A stretch of DNA of 64,000 bases from Lewinellaceae bacterium (GCA_020636375.1 JACJXZ010000009.1:248001-312000), one strand, 5' to 3'; positions 1 to 9,102 are shown, counted from the first letter of the stretch. Notes: a model not told the origin generated them from the sequence alone. A program made the numbers and translations.

Positions 1-184
1 TCAGGCCGAAGGGCAGATACAGCGGGCAGAAGCTCACCAGGCTGGTCAGTACAAAAACGCCGGCCAACACCAGCAGTACGATGCCAACGACGCCGCTAAT
101 GACGTTGGTAAAGAAAAGCACAGCTATAAGGGCGGCAATGATCACGCGGATGAGGCGGTCGGTATTTCCCATGTTCTTTTTCAT
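1..184 (-). CDS. DUF2892 (YgaP-like) inner membrane protein, partial
   Basis: Translating the reverse strand from the ATG at 184-182 gives 61 residues before the window edge. They start MKKNMGNTDRLIRV, followed by two hydrophobic stretches (about residues 14-28 and 30-50) and then FCPLYLPFG. The short cytoplasmic start, paired transmembrane hairpin and CPLY-PFG signature are those of the small DUF2892/YgaP-type membrane family. The C-terminus lies outside the window. The role of stand-alone members is not established. An internal ATG at 172 (MGNTDRL) is a possible alternative start. Confidence 0.75.
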   Translation of the reverse strand, partial: MKKNMGNTDRLIRVIIAALIAVLFFTNVISGVVGIVLLVLAGVFVLTSLVSFCPLYLPFGL

Positions 185-222
185 GATGTTCGTTTTTCAG
201 TTGATTAAATCGCTTTACAGGA

Positions 223-516
223 TCAAATTTCGGAAAATACCGGGATGGAGGTTGTGACTGTAGTCACCGGTTCCGTTTTTTTCAGTTGTATTTCGATCAC
301 GCCGTTTGCGCCCTGCACTCCGTATATACCCGTTTCAGAAGGATTTTTCAATACCCGGATGCTTTGGATGTCGTTGACCGGAACAAAATTGGAGGCCGCC
401 CGCCGCCCGCCGCCGAGAATCTGCCCGTTGACGACGAATAGAGAAAGCACCACGAGCCTCAAATGGGTGTTGCATTGCCAAATTCGCAAGAATAGACAAA
501 AGGCCATCGCCGGCAT
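223..516 (-). pseudogene. Orphan TonB-receptor plug-domain fragment
   Basis: The reverse strand encodes LFVVNGQILGGG, then VNDIQSIRVLKNPSETGIYG and VQGANGVIEIQLKK before a TGA at 223-225. This matches the plug-domain core of SusC-like receptors (the pattern xxVxDG, then NDIxSIxVLKDASxxxIYG, then xxGANGVIxIxTKK). No barrel follows and no recognisable signal peptide or carboxypeptidase-like domain precedes it. The open frame reaches back to an ATG at 516, but residues before LFVVNG look unrelated. It is either a remnant of a larger receptor or one of the small plug-only proteins found in Bacteroidota. It lies head to head with the gene starting at 554. Confidence 0.5.
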
Positions 517-553
517 TATGGTACCTTGCCAAAAACATTTAAAACAGCCGGCT

Positions 554-2317
554 ATGAAAACTTTTGCTACAATCCTCCTTTTTACCCTCTGTGCCAGCCT
601 TTGTGCCCAGAATTTCACTAAAATAACTTCATCCAATAATCCCATCGTTACCGACATGCCTACCATGGGGTATGCCGGTGCCAGTTGGGTAGACTATGAC
701 CAGGACGGCGATATCGACCTCTTTGTCAATCAGGAATTCCTCTATCGCAATGAAGGCGGCGGGCAGTTCACCCGTATCCTCGACAGCGGTATTGAGGGCG
801 TGAGTATCGGATATAACAACGGCAACTCCTGGGCTGACTATGATAACGATGGCGACGTGGACCTCATGCTCGTCAACCGCAACAAGGCCGGGTTGTTTGC
901 CAACAACGGCGACGGCACCTTCAGCAGGGTAACTTCCGGTGCCATTGCCGCCAACATCAATGCCTGGTCGCCTGCCTGGGCAGATTACGACAACGATGGC
1001 TGGCTGGACCTGGTGGCTACCCATGCCTGCGGCGGCACCGGCCCGGTTTGCCATACCAACTGGCTTTTCCACAACAACGGCGACGGCACCTTTACAGAGG
1101 CCGCCAACAGCGACGTCACCACCGGCACCGCCGCTTACACCAGCGCTAACTGGAGCGACTTCGACGATGATGGCGACATGGACCTTTTTATCGGCAGCGG
1201 GGAGGTCGCTTTTGTTTCCAAAGACCATATATACATCAATCAGCTGATGGAAACTGGTACAGCTGACCTGCTTCGCAAAGAAACCGGCGTCCTCTTTGGC
1301 GACCTGCGGGACGGCCAAAACTGGAACCTCATCGACTACGACAATGATGGTGACCTGGATGGTTTTGTGACCAATTGGAAAGAAGATGTGCCCTGCGATT
1401 TCTATAAGAATAATGGCAATGGCACCTTCACCCGCCTTACTGAGGCTGATCTTGGCGTACACATGGCCAGCGAGGCAGGTAATTGGCTGGCCAATACCTG
1501 GGGCGATTTCAACAACGATGGCTGGATCGACGTATTCATCGGCGCCGACGGCGCCGGCACAAACCACCTTTACATGAACAATGGCGATGGCACCTTCAGC
1601 CATGCTTTCCCAACCTTCACCAACAGCAACGGCTCGCGCGGCGCTACCATCGGCGATTATGACAATGACGGCGACCTCGACTTATTCATCAACGCATTCG
1701 ACATCAGCCTCAAGGGCCTTTATCGCAACAACCTCAACCCTGCCACCCGCAACGATGCCAACTGGGCGATCTTCACGCTGGAGGGCACCCTCTCCAACCG
1801 CAGCGCCATTGGCGCCAAAGTAAGGGTAAAGGCCAGCATCAACGGCCAAAACCTTTGGCAAACGAGGGAAATTTCTTCCCAAAACAGCTTTGCCGGGCAC
1901 AACAGCCAGCGAGTTCACTTCGGCCTGGGCAACGCTGCTTCCATCGACAGCCTGGTTATAGAATGGCCCAATGGTTTGAAGGAAACGGCTGCCGGGCTTG
2001 CCGTGAATCGTTTATCCCATTATGTAGAGGGGATGCTTACCGGCATTTTTGAGCCGGCGAAAGAGGCCGTTGCCCTTTCTGCCTTTCCCAATCCTTTTAC
2101 AGAAACGTTGACGGTTGAGTTGAATGGCTTTTTCAGAATGCCAGGCCGGCTCTCAATTATGGATAGGGTTGGATCTGTTGTATGGAGCACCCAGCTTTCA
2201 GGAAAGGAGGAGGGCCTTCAGGTAGCTCTGGGAAGCCTGCCGGATGGCTTATACTTTGCAAAAATTGAAAATCCAGACAGGATAGGGACGGTTCGCGTGA
2301 TAAAAATAACCAAGTGA
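554..2317 (+). CDS. Secreted FG-GAP/VCBS repeat protein with ASPIC/UnbV domain and T9SS sorting domain
   Basis: 588 residues. The start at 554 is chosen because it begins a clean signal peptide (MKTFATILLFTLCASLCAQ); the open frame runs further upstream without sense. Repeated calcium-binding-like blocks of the form DYDxDGDxDLF followed by NNGDGTF run from about residue 35 to 400 and should form a seven-bladed FG-GAP/VCBS propeller. An ASPIC/UnbV segment follows at about 405-475 (NRSAIGAKVRVKA, then VHFGLGNAASIDSLVIEWPNG). The last ~80 residues (AFPNPFTETLTVEL to the end) are a type A T9SS sorting domain. Expected location is the cell surface or medium. No enzymatic residue set is evident. 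A second ASPIC protein lies at 30903-32744. Confidence 0.85.
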   Translation: MKTFATILLFTLCASLCAQNFTKITSSNNPIVTDMPTMGYAGASWVDYDQDGDIDLFVNQEFLYRNEGGGQFTRILDSGIEGVSIGYNNGNSWADYDNDGDVDLMLVNRNKAGLFANNGDGTFSRVTSGAIAANINAWSPAWADYDNDGWLDLVATHACGGTGPVCHTNWLFHNNGDGTFTEAANSDVTTGTAAYTSANWSDFDDDGDMDLFIGSGEVAFVSKDHIYINQLMETGTADLLRKETGVLFGDLRDGQNWNLIDYDNDGDLDGFVTNWKEDVPCDFYKNNGNGTFTRLTEADLGVHMASEAGNWLANTWGDFNNDGWIDVFIGADGAGTNHLYMNNGDGTFSHAFPTFTNSNGSRGATIGDYDNDGDLDLFINAFDISLKGLYRNNLNPATRNDANWAIFTLEGTLSNRSAIGAKVRVKASINGQNLWQTREISSQNSFAGHNSQRVHFGLGNAASIDSLVIEWPNGLKETAAGLAVNRLSHYVEGMLTGIFEPAKEAVALSAFPNPFTETLTVELNGFFRMPGRLSIMDRVGSVVWSTQLSGKEEGLQVALGSLPDGLYFAKIENPDRIGTVRVIKITK

Positions 2318-2459
2318 CAAGATGGAAGTGCCTTGTTTTCAGGTTTTTATTTGCAGGCGTATGCTATTTGCCGAGGGAATAGCTGGTGACCTGAGTCGGT
2401 CAACTGTCCCGGTTTTTTAAAAAAAAAGCGGTAACTTTATCATTGGATTCTTTGTTTGG

Positions 2460-2505
2460 CGGGCTAGTGGCCAGGCGAACTTTAAGTCGCCTGGCCACTA
2501 GCCCG
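2460..2505. terminator. Perfect 19-bp hairpin between convergent genes, probable bidirectional terminator
   Basis: Arms 2460-2478 (starting CGGGCTAGTGG) and 2487-2505 are perfect inverse complements around the 8-nt loop 2479-2486. On the plus strand a T5 run follows at about 2516. The hairpin sits between the stop of the plus-strand gene ending at 2317 and the stop of the minus-strand receptor at 2540, where a shared terminator is expected. Confidence 0.65.
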
Positions 2506-2539
2506 AGCCCTTCCCGTTTTTCCCGCCCCCCCTCACTTT

Positions 2540-4837
2540 CTAAAACCGCACCACCGCCCCCGCCGTATAACTCCGCCCCGGCATGCGGTAGCGCTCCAAC
2601 TCCTCGTATTGCTCATTGCCGATATTGTCCACCGCCAAATAGCAGCTGTAATGATCGGCGATTTTGACATCCAGCTTGGCGTTGGTGATGAAGGCCGCGT
2701 CCGGCTCGCTGCCGGGGTAGATGAAGACCTCGCGGATGCGGCTGCGGTAGCGGCAGTTGACATTGAACGTGACCGGGCCGCGGTAGGCGGTGGCTGAGGC
2801 GCTGAAGGCGTGCCGGACCTTGTAGGCCAGTTCATCGTTGAGCCGCCCGTCCGAGATATCCCGGGCGTCGAGGAAGGTGTAGCCCACGTTCAGGATCAGG
2901 AAGTCTTTCAGGCGGTGCTGGTAGGACAGCTCCAGGCCCTGCATGACGGCGGCTTTCAGGTTGATCACCTCGTACAGAAGCGGCTCCAGCGGTTTGGACA
3001 GCTGCCGGAAAGAGATAAGCCCGTTGTAGCGGTTGTAGAACAGCGCGGCGTCGAGGGAGGCGCCGGGGGCGACATCTATTTTTGCGCCGAATTCAACGGA
3101 CAGTACCAGCTTTTCCGACTCCAGGTTGGGGTTGGGCTGGAAGCGCAGGCCGCCGCCCTGCTCGAATTTGATGAAGCGCTCGGCCATGGCCGGGTTGCGG
3201 AAGGCCTGCGCCAGCAGCATCCGCAAGGATAAGCCCTTCCGGGCGTTGAAGGCCATTGCCAGTTTTGGGCTGAAGTTGTTCTCAACCGATTCTCCCAGGA
3301 TATTGTAATGGTCGAAGCGGACGCCCAGGGTAGCGACCAGCTTTTCGCTGAAGGTGATCTCATCCTGCACGTAGGCGCCCAGGCTAAGGGCCTGGTGGCG
3401 GCCGTAGAGGACGGTATCCGGCAGCCCCACGACGCCGTCCCACTTGACATCCGTGCCGGCGATGATGTAGTGGCCGGAGCGGGAATAGAGGTCCAGCTGG
3501 CTCACGTTGCCCAGGCGCTGGGTCTGGACGCTCGACTCGGCGACCAGTTGTTTGCCGAAGTTGACGTTGGTGCTGTCGTTGCCGGGGTCGTCATCGAACG
3601 TGAAGCGGGAGTAGTTGTGGTAGTAGTAGAAGCGGGAAGAGTACTTGGCCCGGCTGTTGGGCAGGGCATAATAATAGAGGTCGGTATTCAGTTCCCGGCG
3701 GTCCTGGTAGTCATCCCGGCGGTGAGGCGCCACGCTGTAGGCCTGCCGGGTGCTGAACCAGGTGGCGGGGGTATCGTTTTTGATCCGGTTGACGTTGCCG
3801 GAGACCTGCAGGAAGCGGTTTTTGGAAAACTGCCAGGAAGCCTTGCCGTAGAAGTTGTACAGGTCGAAGCCCGACTTTTCGCGGTGGCCGTCGTTGGCCT
3901 TCCAGCCGCCGTCGAGCAGGTAGGCGAACTTGCCGGTCCGGCGGCTGTAGCTCCCTTCGATGGTGCGGAAGTCGTTGTATCTGGCGTATTCGGCGCTGGC
4001 CGGAGCGCGGTTGAAGAAGCCGTAGTTGACGTGCAGGCGCATTTCCGGCTCGACATCTGGTTTGCGGGTGATCACGTTGATCACGCCGCCCATGGCGCTG
4101 GAGCCGTAGAGGGAGGAGTAGGCCCCTTTGACCACTTCGATGCGTTCGATGGAGTTGAGGGGGACGAGGTTCCACAGCGCGCCGCCCGATTCCGGGCTGA
4201 TGGCCGGGCGGCCGTCGATGAGCAGCAGCACGCGGTTGCCGATGCCGCCGCCGGCCACTTCGGAAGCGCCCCGGATGGAGAGGGCCTGCACGTTGGCGCC
4301 GCTCGAACGGGTGACCACCACGCCCGGCACTTCGTCGAAGGCCTGGTCGAAAGTGGTAATGTTGCGTTCCCGGATCTGTTTGCTCGTCACCAGCCCGATG
4401 CTGGCGGGCGCCAGTTTGACGGCCTGCGGCCGGAGGGTAGCCGTGACGACCACCTCGTCGGCGATGACCGCCGCCGGTTCCAGGTTGATGGTTACCTCCG
4501 TGCTTTTTCCGGCTTCCACTGCTATGTTTTCCAGGCGTTGCTCTTTGTATCCCACGTAAGAGGCCAGCAGGATATGCCGGCCCGGCTTCAGCGCCGTCAG
4601 CTGGAAGGAACCGTCGAATTCGCTGGAAGTCCCCACCAGGGTGTCCGCCAGGCGGATGTTGACGAGGGGCAGCAGTTCTCCGCTCTCTACATCCCGGACG
4701 ACGCCTTCGATGCTGCCGGTCGCCTGAGCCTGGGGCGGCGGGGTGGGAGCGGCAACGCCAGGTTGGGCCGGGGCGGTTAGGGCCCGGAAGCAGAGGAGGG
4801 CGATTGCCGTTAGCCTGGTTGCCGTTAGGGTGGGCAT
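2540..4837 (-). CDS. TonB-dependent outer-membrane receptor
   Basis: 765 residues. The start at 4837 gives MPTLTATRLTAIALLCF, a signal peptide; the open frame upstream consists of translated 7-bp repeats and is discarded. Residues ~40-125 are a carboxypeptidase-D-regulatory-like (CarbopepD_reg_2) domain (GSIEGVVRDVESGELLPLVN). Residues ~140-250 are the plug (RERNITTFDQAFDEVPGVVV, then RIEVVKGAYSSLYGSSAMGG). The rest is a 22-strand-type barrel ending in an aromatic residue (AGAVVRF). This architecture is the vitamin B12/siderophore type rather than SusC. The ligand cannot be read from sequence. A lipoprotein gene lies 431 bp upstream on the same strand (5269-5889) and could be a surface partner. 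Confidence 0.9.
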   Translation of the reverse strand: MPTLTATRLTAIALLCFRALTAPAQPGVAAPTPPPQAQATGSIEGVVRDVESGELLPLVNIRLADTLVGTSSEFDGSFQLTALKPGRHILLASYVGYKEQRLENIAVEAGKSTEVTINLEPAAVIADEVVVTATLRPQAVKLAPASIGLVTSKQIRERNITTFDQAFDEVPGVVVTRSSGANVQALSIRGASEVAGGGIGNRVLLLIDGRPAISPESGGALWNLVPLNSIERIEVVKGAYSSLYGSSAMGGVINVITRKPDVEPEMRLHVNYGFFNRAPASAEYARYNDFRTIEGSYSRRTGKFAYLLDGGWKANDGHREKSGFDLYNFYGKASWQFSKNRFLQVSGNVNRIKNDTPATWFSTRQAYSVAPHRRDDYQDRRELNTDLYYYALPNSRAKYSSRFYYYHNYSRFTFDDDPGNDSTNVNFGKQLVAESSVQTQRLGNVSQLDLYSRSGHYIIAGTDVKWDGVVGLPDTVLYGRHQALSLGAYVQDEITFSEKLVATLGVRFDHYNILGESVENNFSPKLAMAFNARKGLSLRMLLAQAFRNPAMAERFIKFEQGGGLRFQPNPNLESEKLVLSVEFGAKIDVAPGASLDAALFYNRYNGLISFRQLSKPLEPLLYEVINLKAAVMQGLELSYQHRLKDFLILNVGYTFLDARDISDGRLNDELAYKVRHAFSASATAYRGPVTFNVNCRYRSRIREVFIYPGSEPDAAFITNAKLDVKIADHYSCYLAVDNIGNEQYEELERYRMPGRSYTAGAVVRF

Positions 4838-4906
4838 GATTGGATATTTAGATGGTTGATTCAGTTGATTTGTGCCGGCCGGGGGAAGAGGGCGGAGTTG
4901 ATTGGG

Positions 4907-4962
4907 ACTGTTTGCTGTTCGCTGTTTGCTGTTCGCCGTTCGCCGTTCGCTGTTCGCAAATC
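4907..4962. repeat. Tandem 7-bp repeat array, eight units (CYGTTYG)
   Basis: Eight consecutive heptamers start at 4907: CTGTTTG, CTGTTCG, CTGTTTG, CTGTTCG, CCGTTCG, CCGTTCG, CTGTTCG, CAAATCG. It lies in the 431-bp gap upstream of the receptor gene. Nothing else was recognised in that gap apart from the 9-bp array at 5213-5264. The word is related to the array at 62402-62471 (GCGAACC read on the other strand is GGTTCGC). Confidence 0.85.
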
Positions 4963-5212
4963 GCTGAAAATAAAGGGCATTTTTCAGGAGAGGGTATCGG
5001 CCTAAGGACCTCGGCGTGAGACCTCGGCGTGAGCTCGGTCGAACGCTGGACAAGTTGCTGTTGCCGGTTGTTTGTTGTCAGTTAGGGAACCCAATTGTTC
5101 CGGCGGCCACCTTCAAACATGCTCTGAAAAACGGAATCCAACGTTGGACGGATAGCCCCGGGAGACACAGAAAATTGAACTATCCCGGTTGATTTAGTGG
5201 ATGGGGGCCTCT

Positions 5213-5264
5213 CAACCAACCCAACCAACCCAATCAACCGGGCAGCCAATCAACCCAATCAACT
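5213..5264. repeat. 9-bp repeat array (CAAYCAACC), five units with one interruption
   Basis: CAACCAACC twice and CAATCAACC once occupy 5213-5239. After the 7-bp interruption gggcagc come CAATCAACC and CAATCAACT, ending at 5264. The array lies just 3' of the stop codon of the minus-strand lipoprotein gene (5269). Confidence 0.8.
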
Positions 5265-5268
5265 CAGT

Positions 5269-5889
5269 TTACTGATACCATACATTCACGAAGCCAAAGT
5301 CGGCCCGGAAGTTCAGCTCCTTTTGCTCGTTGGCCTTGACTTCGAAGGTGGCGGGCGGCGGGTAGTTGAACACGGGGATAATCATTCCGCCCGGCCCCGG
5401 AACCTTGATCACCACGCCGTGGCTCACTTCGTTGGCATTGCCCCAGTAGACGCCCAGGGTGGCGCTCTTCAGGGTGGGGTCGTTGACAAAGTCGTGGCGG
5501 AAGCCGAGCGCCAGGGCGGAGTAGGTGCCCGGGTCGACCTCGATCTCAAACTCGTATTCCGTTTTGCCGGGTTCGTATTCCAGGATGACCGGGTTCTGTG
5601 AATTGTAGGGGGCGCCGACCGCGTAAGTGCCTCCCGGTACGCCCGGGCCGAAGAAGTTGTCCGGCACTTCACCCCAGCCTGCTAGCGGGTCGAGGCTGAA
5701 TTCAGAGAAGAGTGTCAGCTGCACCTCGCCGCTGTCGGCCCAGGTTTCCCATACATCTGCATTTTCAATAGTTATGGTGCCGTAAACCGTTGTTTTGGCC
5801 GGTTCGTCGTCTTTGCCGCAACTGGAAAATAAAACAGCCACTGTTAAAGCAGCGGCAGCCATAGTGAGGAAAAGTTTGTTGGAGGTCAT
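5269..5889 (-). CDS. Lipoprotein of unknown function
   Basis: 206 residues from the ATG at 5889, with a lipoprotein signal MTSNKLFLTMAAAALTVAVL then FSSC (lipobox Cys 24). The mature part begins GKDDEPAKTTVYGTITIENA and looks all-beta, with transthyretin-like or Ig-like spacing; several aromatic/glycine segments follow (NFFGPGVPGGTYAVG; GTYSALALGFRHDF). No catalytic motif was recognised. The upstream frame to 6027 is rejected because it lacks a signal peptide. It lies on the same strand and upstream of the TonB-dependent receptor, so an accessory role in ligand capture is possible but unproven. Confidence 0.75.
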   Translation of the reverse strand: MTSNKLFLTMAAAALTVAVLFSSCGKDDEPAKTTVYGTITIENADVWETWADSGEVQLTLFSEFSLDPLAGWGEVPDNFFGPGVPGGTYAVGAPYNSQNPVILEYEPGKTEYEFEIEVDPGTYSALALGFRHDFVNDPTLKSATLGVYWGNANEVSHGVVIKVPGPGGMIIPVFNYPPPATFEVKANEQKELNFRADFGFVNVWYQ

Positions 5890-6137
5890 TGTGTAATGCT
5901 TTTTGTTGTGAGTGATGGAAAGCCAGTCGCGGGGAGGCCCCTCCCGGCTTTCTTTTCCGATAGGATTTTGATGCCTGTGGGAGTGCCGACCCGCCACCAC
6001 CATCAAAAAATTTCCCGAAAATAGCACGGCAAATTTTCCCGAGTTTCACAAAATTGTCAAAATTGCAGTGAGCCGGCCGGGATGGCCGTTTTTTTTTGTC
6101 GTCGTGCTGTACCTCAAGCCTGGCGCAACTTCCGGGG

Positions 6138-6204
6138 TGATTATTGTCATAACGCCCAAATGATTTATATCATGCAATCCGCCCTTTAATATTCCCTTAT
6201 TTTG
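6138..6204 (+). promoter_or_regulatory. Paired FNR/CRP-type operator and -7 element upstream of resB
   Basis: Two dyad sites, TGATTATTGTCA (6138-6149) and TGATTTATATCA (6161-6172), are separated by exactly 11 bp, so centres are 23 bp apart (about two helical turns). A -7-like TATTTTG follows at 6198-6204, close to the Bacteroidota TAnnTTTG. The second site would be centred near -44 from the implied start, a class II activator position. The same pair with the same spacing, inverted, lies upstream of the heme-protein operon (11216-11250). The rest of the gap 5890-6263 shows nothing else distinct. Confidence 0.55.
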
Positions 6205-6263
6205 TGTGAGCATTGCAGCCCTTCTTCTAAGGAGGCTGAAAATTTTAACCAATTCCTAGTCCA

Positions 6264-7979
6264 ATGGCTGATTTAAAGAACACCGCTTCCGGTCCTAAAA
6301 ATCACGATTTTCAAACCCGTGGGTTCAGGAGGGCCACCGGCCTGCTGGCGGCCATGGTGATCTTTGCCCTGCTGGCGCAGAACCTGCACGAATGGTTCGG
6401 CAACTTCTGGCTGAACACGATGGTTCCGATGGCGATACTGGCGGCTTATCCCCTCCTCTTTTTTAAGGACCTGAAACGCACCGTCGACACGCCCTACTTT
6501 GCCACGCTGAGCCTGCTGGCCATTGCGGTGGGCACCGCTCTGGGCACCTTTATTTCCCAGAATGCGCTGCCCGGCGTATTTGTCGATCGCTACGGCGAAA
6601 CAGGGAGCAAGGTGCTTCGGTTCCTGCAACTGGACGACGTATTCCACAGCTGGTGGTACGTCGGCTTCTTTGCCCTGCTGGCCGGCAGCCTGCTCAAAAC
6701 GAGCTGGAAGAAGAAGTTCAACCGCGAGAACCTGGGCTTCCACCTGGCGCACCTGAGCCCCATCCTTATCCTGTTTGGATTCTGGGTGGACTACTTCTAC
6801 GGCTTCCGGGGCATCATACAGCTGGAAAAAGGGCAGAGTACCAACATCGCCAAGCTCTACCGGGGCAATACCGGCTATATTGGCGACAGCACGGCCATTC
6901 CCTTCCGGATCCGGCTCGACCATTTCGAATTCCAGAAGCACGATCCGGACTACCGCATACAGGTCTGGCGCAACGATGCCCAACCCCACGCCCAGCCGGC
7001 GGCGGGCGGTCACGGCCAGCAGATCACCGGCACGCCGGAGATCGTCGCCTCCATGCCCCTGAAGGAGGCGAAAATCCGCCATATATATGGTACGGACGTC
7101 TATTTCCGCCTCAACGAGTTTTATCCCAACTTCACTTTCGAGTATTCCTATCCGGAGGTCAACGACGATGTCGAGGCCAAAGACCCCGGCGTCCTGCTGA
7201 ATATGAAAACACCTTTCGGACAGGCCGACGTCAACCTCTTTTCCAACCGCCCCGGCCGCAATACGATCGCCGACGAGAACCACATGGGCGGCTGGCTCGA
7301 ATTCTACTGGGAGGCGCCCGAGGAGCTCACCGGGGCGCTCAACGGCCGGATGGATGAAAAATGGGCGGAAGTCAACCGGACCATCCTGGTCGGAAAGGAA
7401 AAACAAATCTATTACCTGGTGGAGGGCGAGCTGTCCGGCGAACCGCTGGAGGCGGGCAAGTTTTACACTTTCCCCAACCGCGAGGAGATCGGCTTCACCA
7501 TGAAGTACCTCTATCCTGATGCGGCCTACCTCCTGTCGACGCCCACCTCCGACGGAGAAGAACTGCTCAATCCCGTCGCCAAAGTTGAAGTATGGCATAA
7601 AGGAGGGCACTCCAAAGAAGCCTTCCTGTATCCGGGCGGCAGGAGGGGCGGTACTTTCCAGATAGAAGGCACGGACTACTTCCTGGCCCTGGAATCCTTC
7701 AAGGATATGGAAACCAAGTACTACCGCAGCGAGCTGTCGGTGCTGGGCAAGGACGACGAGGTGGTGAAGAGCCAGCCGGTCGTGGTCAATGAGCCCATGC
7801 TGCACCGCGGGTACCGGTTCTACCAGTCGGATTACGATCCCGACAACCCCAACTACTCCGGCATCGGCATCAGCCACGAACCCGGGCTTTACGTCATCTA
7901 CTTCGGGTTTACGGTGCTGGTTATCGGTTGTGCCATGATGTTTTACGGGCGGTACCGGAAGGAGGTGGGGATGGGGTGA
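6264..7979 (+). CDS. resB: ResB/Ccs1-like cytochrome c maturation protein
   Basis: 571 residues. Four hydrophobic segments lie in the first ~200 residues (LLAAMVIFALLAQ; MVPMAILAAYPLLFF; TLSLLAIAVGTALG; WWYVGFFALLAGSL). A long periplasmic region (~205-535) and a C-terminal membrane segment (LYVIYFGFTVLVIGCAMMFYG) follow. This layout, with DDVFHSWWYVG and HLAHLSPILILFG, is the System II cytochrome c synthetase subunit Ccs1/ResB, which acts with CcsA to move heme across the inner membrane and attach it to CxxCH motifs. ccsA follows at 8101. It shares an operator type with the heme-protein operon at 11.3 kb, which supplies likely substrates. Confidence 0.88.
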   Translation: MADLKNTASGPKNHDFQTRGFRRATGLLAAMVIFALLAQNLHEWFGNFWLNTMVPMAILAAYPLLFFKDLKRTVDTPYFATLSLLAIAVGTALGTFISQNALPGVFVDRYGETGSKVLRFLQLDDVFHSWWYVGFFALLAGSLLKTSWKKKFNRENLGFHLAHLSPILILFGFWVDYFYGFRGIIQLEKGQSTNIAKLYRGNTGYIGDSTAIPFRIRLDHFEFQKHDPDYRIQVWRNDAQPHAQPAAGGHGQQITGTPEIVASMPLKEAKIRHIYGTDVYFRLNEFYPNFTFEYSYPEVNDDVEAKDPGVLLNMKTPFGQADVNLFSNRPGRNTIADENHMGGWLEFYWEAPEELTGALNGRMDEKWAEVNRTILVGKEKQIYYLVEGELSGEPLEAGKFYTFPNREEIGFTMKYLYPDAAYLLSTPTSDGEELLNPVAKVEVWHKGGHSKEAFLYPGGRRGGTFQIEGTDYFLALESFKDMETKYYRSELSVLGKDDEVVKSQPVVVNEPMLHRGYRFYQSDYDPDNPNYSGIGISHEPGLYVIYFGFTVLVIGCAMMFYGRYRKEVGMG

Positions 7980-8044
7980 GGGGGTGATGGGAGATGGGGA
8001 GATGGGGTGATGGGGTGAGGGGTGAGGGGAGAGGGGAGAGGGGA
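7966..8044 (+). repeat. G-run-rich 7/8-bp repeat tract between resB and ccsA
   Basis: Starting inside the last codons of resB, words such as GATGGGGA, GATGGGGT, GAGGGGT and GAGGGGA follow each other, giving about ten runs of three to five G on the sense strand separated by 3-4 nt. This density would permit G-quadruplexes in DNA or in the resB-ccsA transcript. The 56 nt from the tract end to the ccsA ATG show no other signal. Confidence 0.75.
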
Positions 8045-8100
8045 TTCCGAGACTGTAAAAAGCAAATGTACAAAGCTAAATCATTAAAAAAAGAGAAGTC

Positions 8101-8940
8101 ATGCTTGAGAGCTTATTTTATACATCCACCTTATTCAAAGCGACGTTCCTGCTGTACGCCCTGGCATTGCTGGGCTATCTGGTGGGCATTTTCCGGAAGG
8201 GAAAAGTATTCGGGGCCATACCCTTTGCCCTGTTCACCCTGGCCTTCCTGGCTTGTACCGTGCTGATCGTAGACCGGTGGATAGAAGCCGGCCGGCCGCC
8301 GTTCAAGAGTTTTTACGAGTCGCTGGTCTTTGCTGCCTGGACGACCTCGCTGATCAGCCTGGCGGTAGAGTACAAGTTCAAGGTGCGGCTGGTCGGGTTC
8401 CTGTCGGCCATCGGCGTGGTTCTGATCTTCCTGTTTGCCCTTACCAAGCGGGACGTGGAGATCATTGCCCTGCCGCCGGCCCTGCAGACGTGGATGTTCA
8501 TTCCGCACGTGATTTCCTACTTCCTCGCCTACGGCGCTTTGTTTGTGGCGGGGTTCACGGCTATTTTGTTCCTGGTATTTCCCGGGGGCATGACTTCGCA
8601 CCATGCGCTGGGCCAGCAGGAGCGCATCGATTTCAGCGCCACGACTTACCAGATCACCAGGTTCGGCTTCCTGTTCCTGACTGCCGGCCTGCTGCTGGGC
8701 GCCTGGTGGGGCCAGAATGCCTGGTCGAACTACTGGGGCTGGGACCCCAAGGAGAACTGGGCGCTGATCAGCTGGCTGGTCTTTGCCGCCTATCTGCACT
8801 TCCGGAATATCCCGTCCTGGAGCGAGAAGCGGCTGGCCTGGGTGGTCGTTATCGGCGTGGCGGCCATCGTGTTCACCTACCTGGGCATGGACTACCTGCC
8901 GACGGCGGAGGATAGCCTGCATGTGTATTCGGGGGATTGA
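8101..8940 (+). CDS. ccsA: CcsA/ResC-like cytochrome c biogenesis protein (heme export)
   Basis: 279 residues with about eight transmembrane segments. The tryptophan-rich WWD-type motif that presents heme lies at about residues 203-220 (WSNYWGWDPKENWALISW). Histidines in HVISYFLAYG and at the C-terminal HVYSG are candidate heme ligands. With ResB immediately upstream it forms the System II cytochrome c synthetase. The ATG at 8101 is preceded by the A-rich segment aaaaaaagagaagtc. The C-terminus is at the expected length for the family, so the gene looks intact. Confidence 0.9.
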   Translation: MLESLFYTSTLFKATFLLYALALLGYLVGIFRKGKVFGAIPFALFTLAFLACTVLIVDRWIEAGRPPFKSFYESLVFAAWTTSLISLAVEYKFKVRLVGFLSAIGVVLIFLFALTKRDVEIIALPPALQTWMFIPHVISYFLAYGALFVAGFTAILFLVFPGGMTSHHALGQQERIDFSATTYQITRFGFLFLTAGLLLGAWWGQNAWSNYWGWDPKENWALISWLVFAAYLHFRNIPSWSEKRLAWVVVIGVAAIVFTYLGMDYLPTAEDSLHVYSGD

Positions 8941-8958
8941 TGGAGGTGACGCCCTTTT

Positions 8959-8979
8959 AAGTCGGAAGTGCGAAGTCGG
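8959..8979. repeat. Dispersed heptamer triplet, copy 1 (AAGTCGG AAGTGCG AAGTCGG)
   Basis: Three 7-bp words occupy 8959-8979 downstream of ccsA. The preceding tttt is also shared, so 8955-8979 matches 23807-23831 upstream of the GH32 gene with one mismatch in 25 bp. After it comes a run of related GTCGG/CCGAC words to about 9030. Confidence 0.75.
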
Positions 8980-9102
8980 CCGAAGCCGACTATGTCGGAC
9001 GGAGGCCGATTTACTTCGTCAGTCGCTTCGCTCGTGTCCGTCTTATTTGTAACTATTTACCACCCGGCATTTTCGCCCTTTGTTTGCCCCAACCCTGAAG
9101 GG

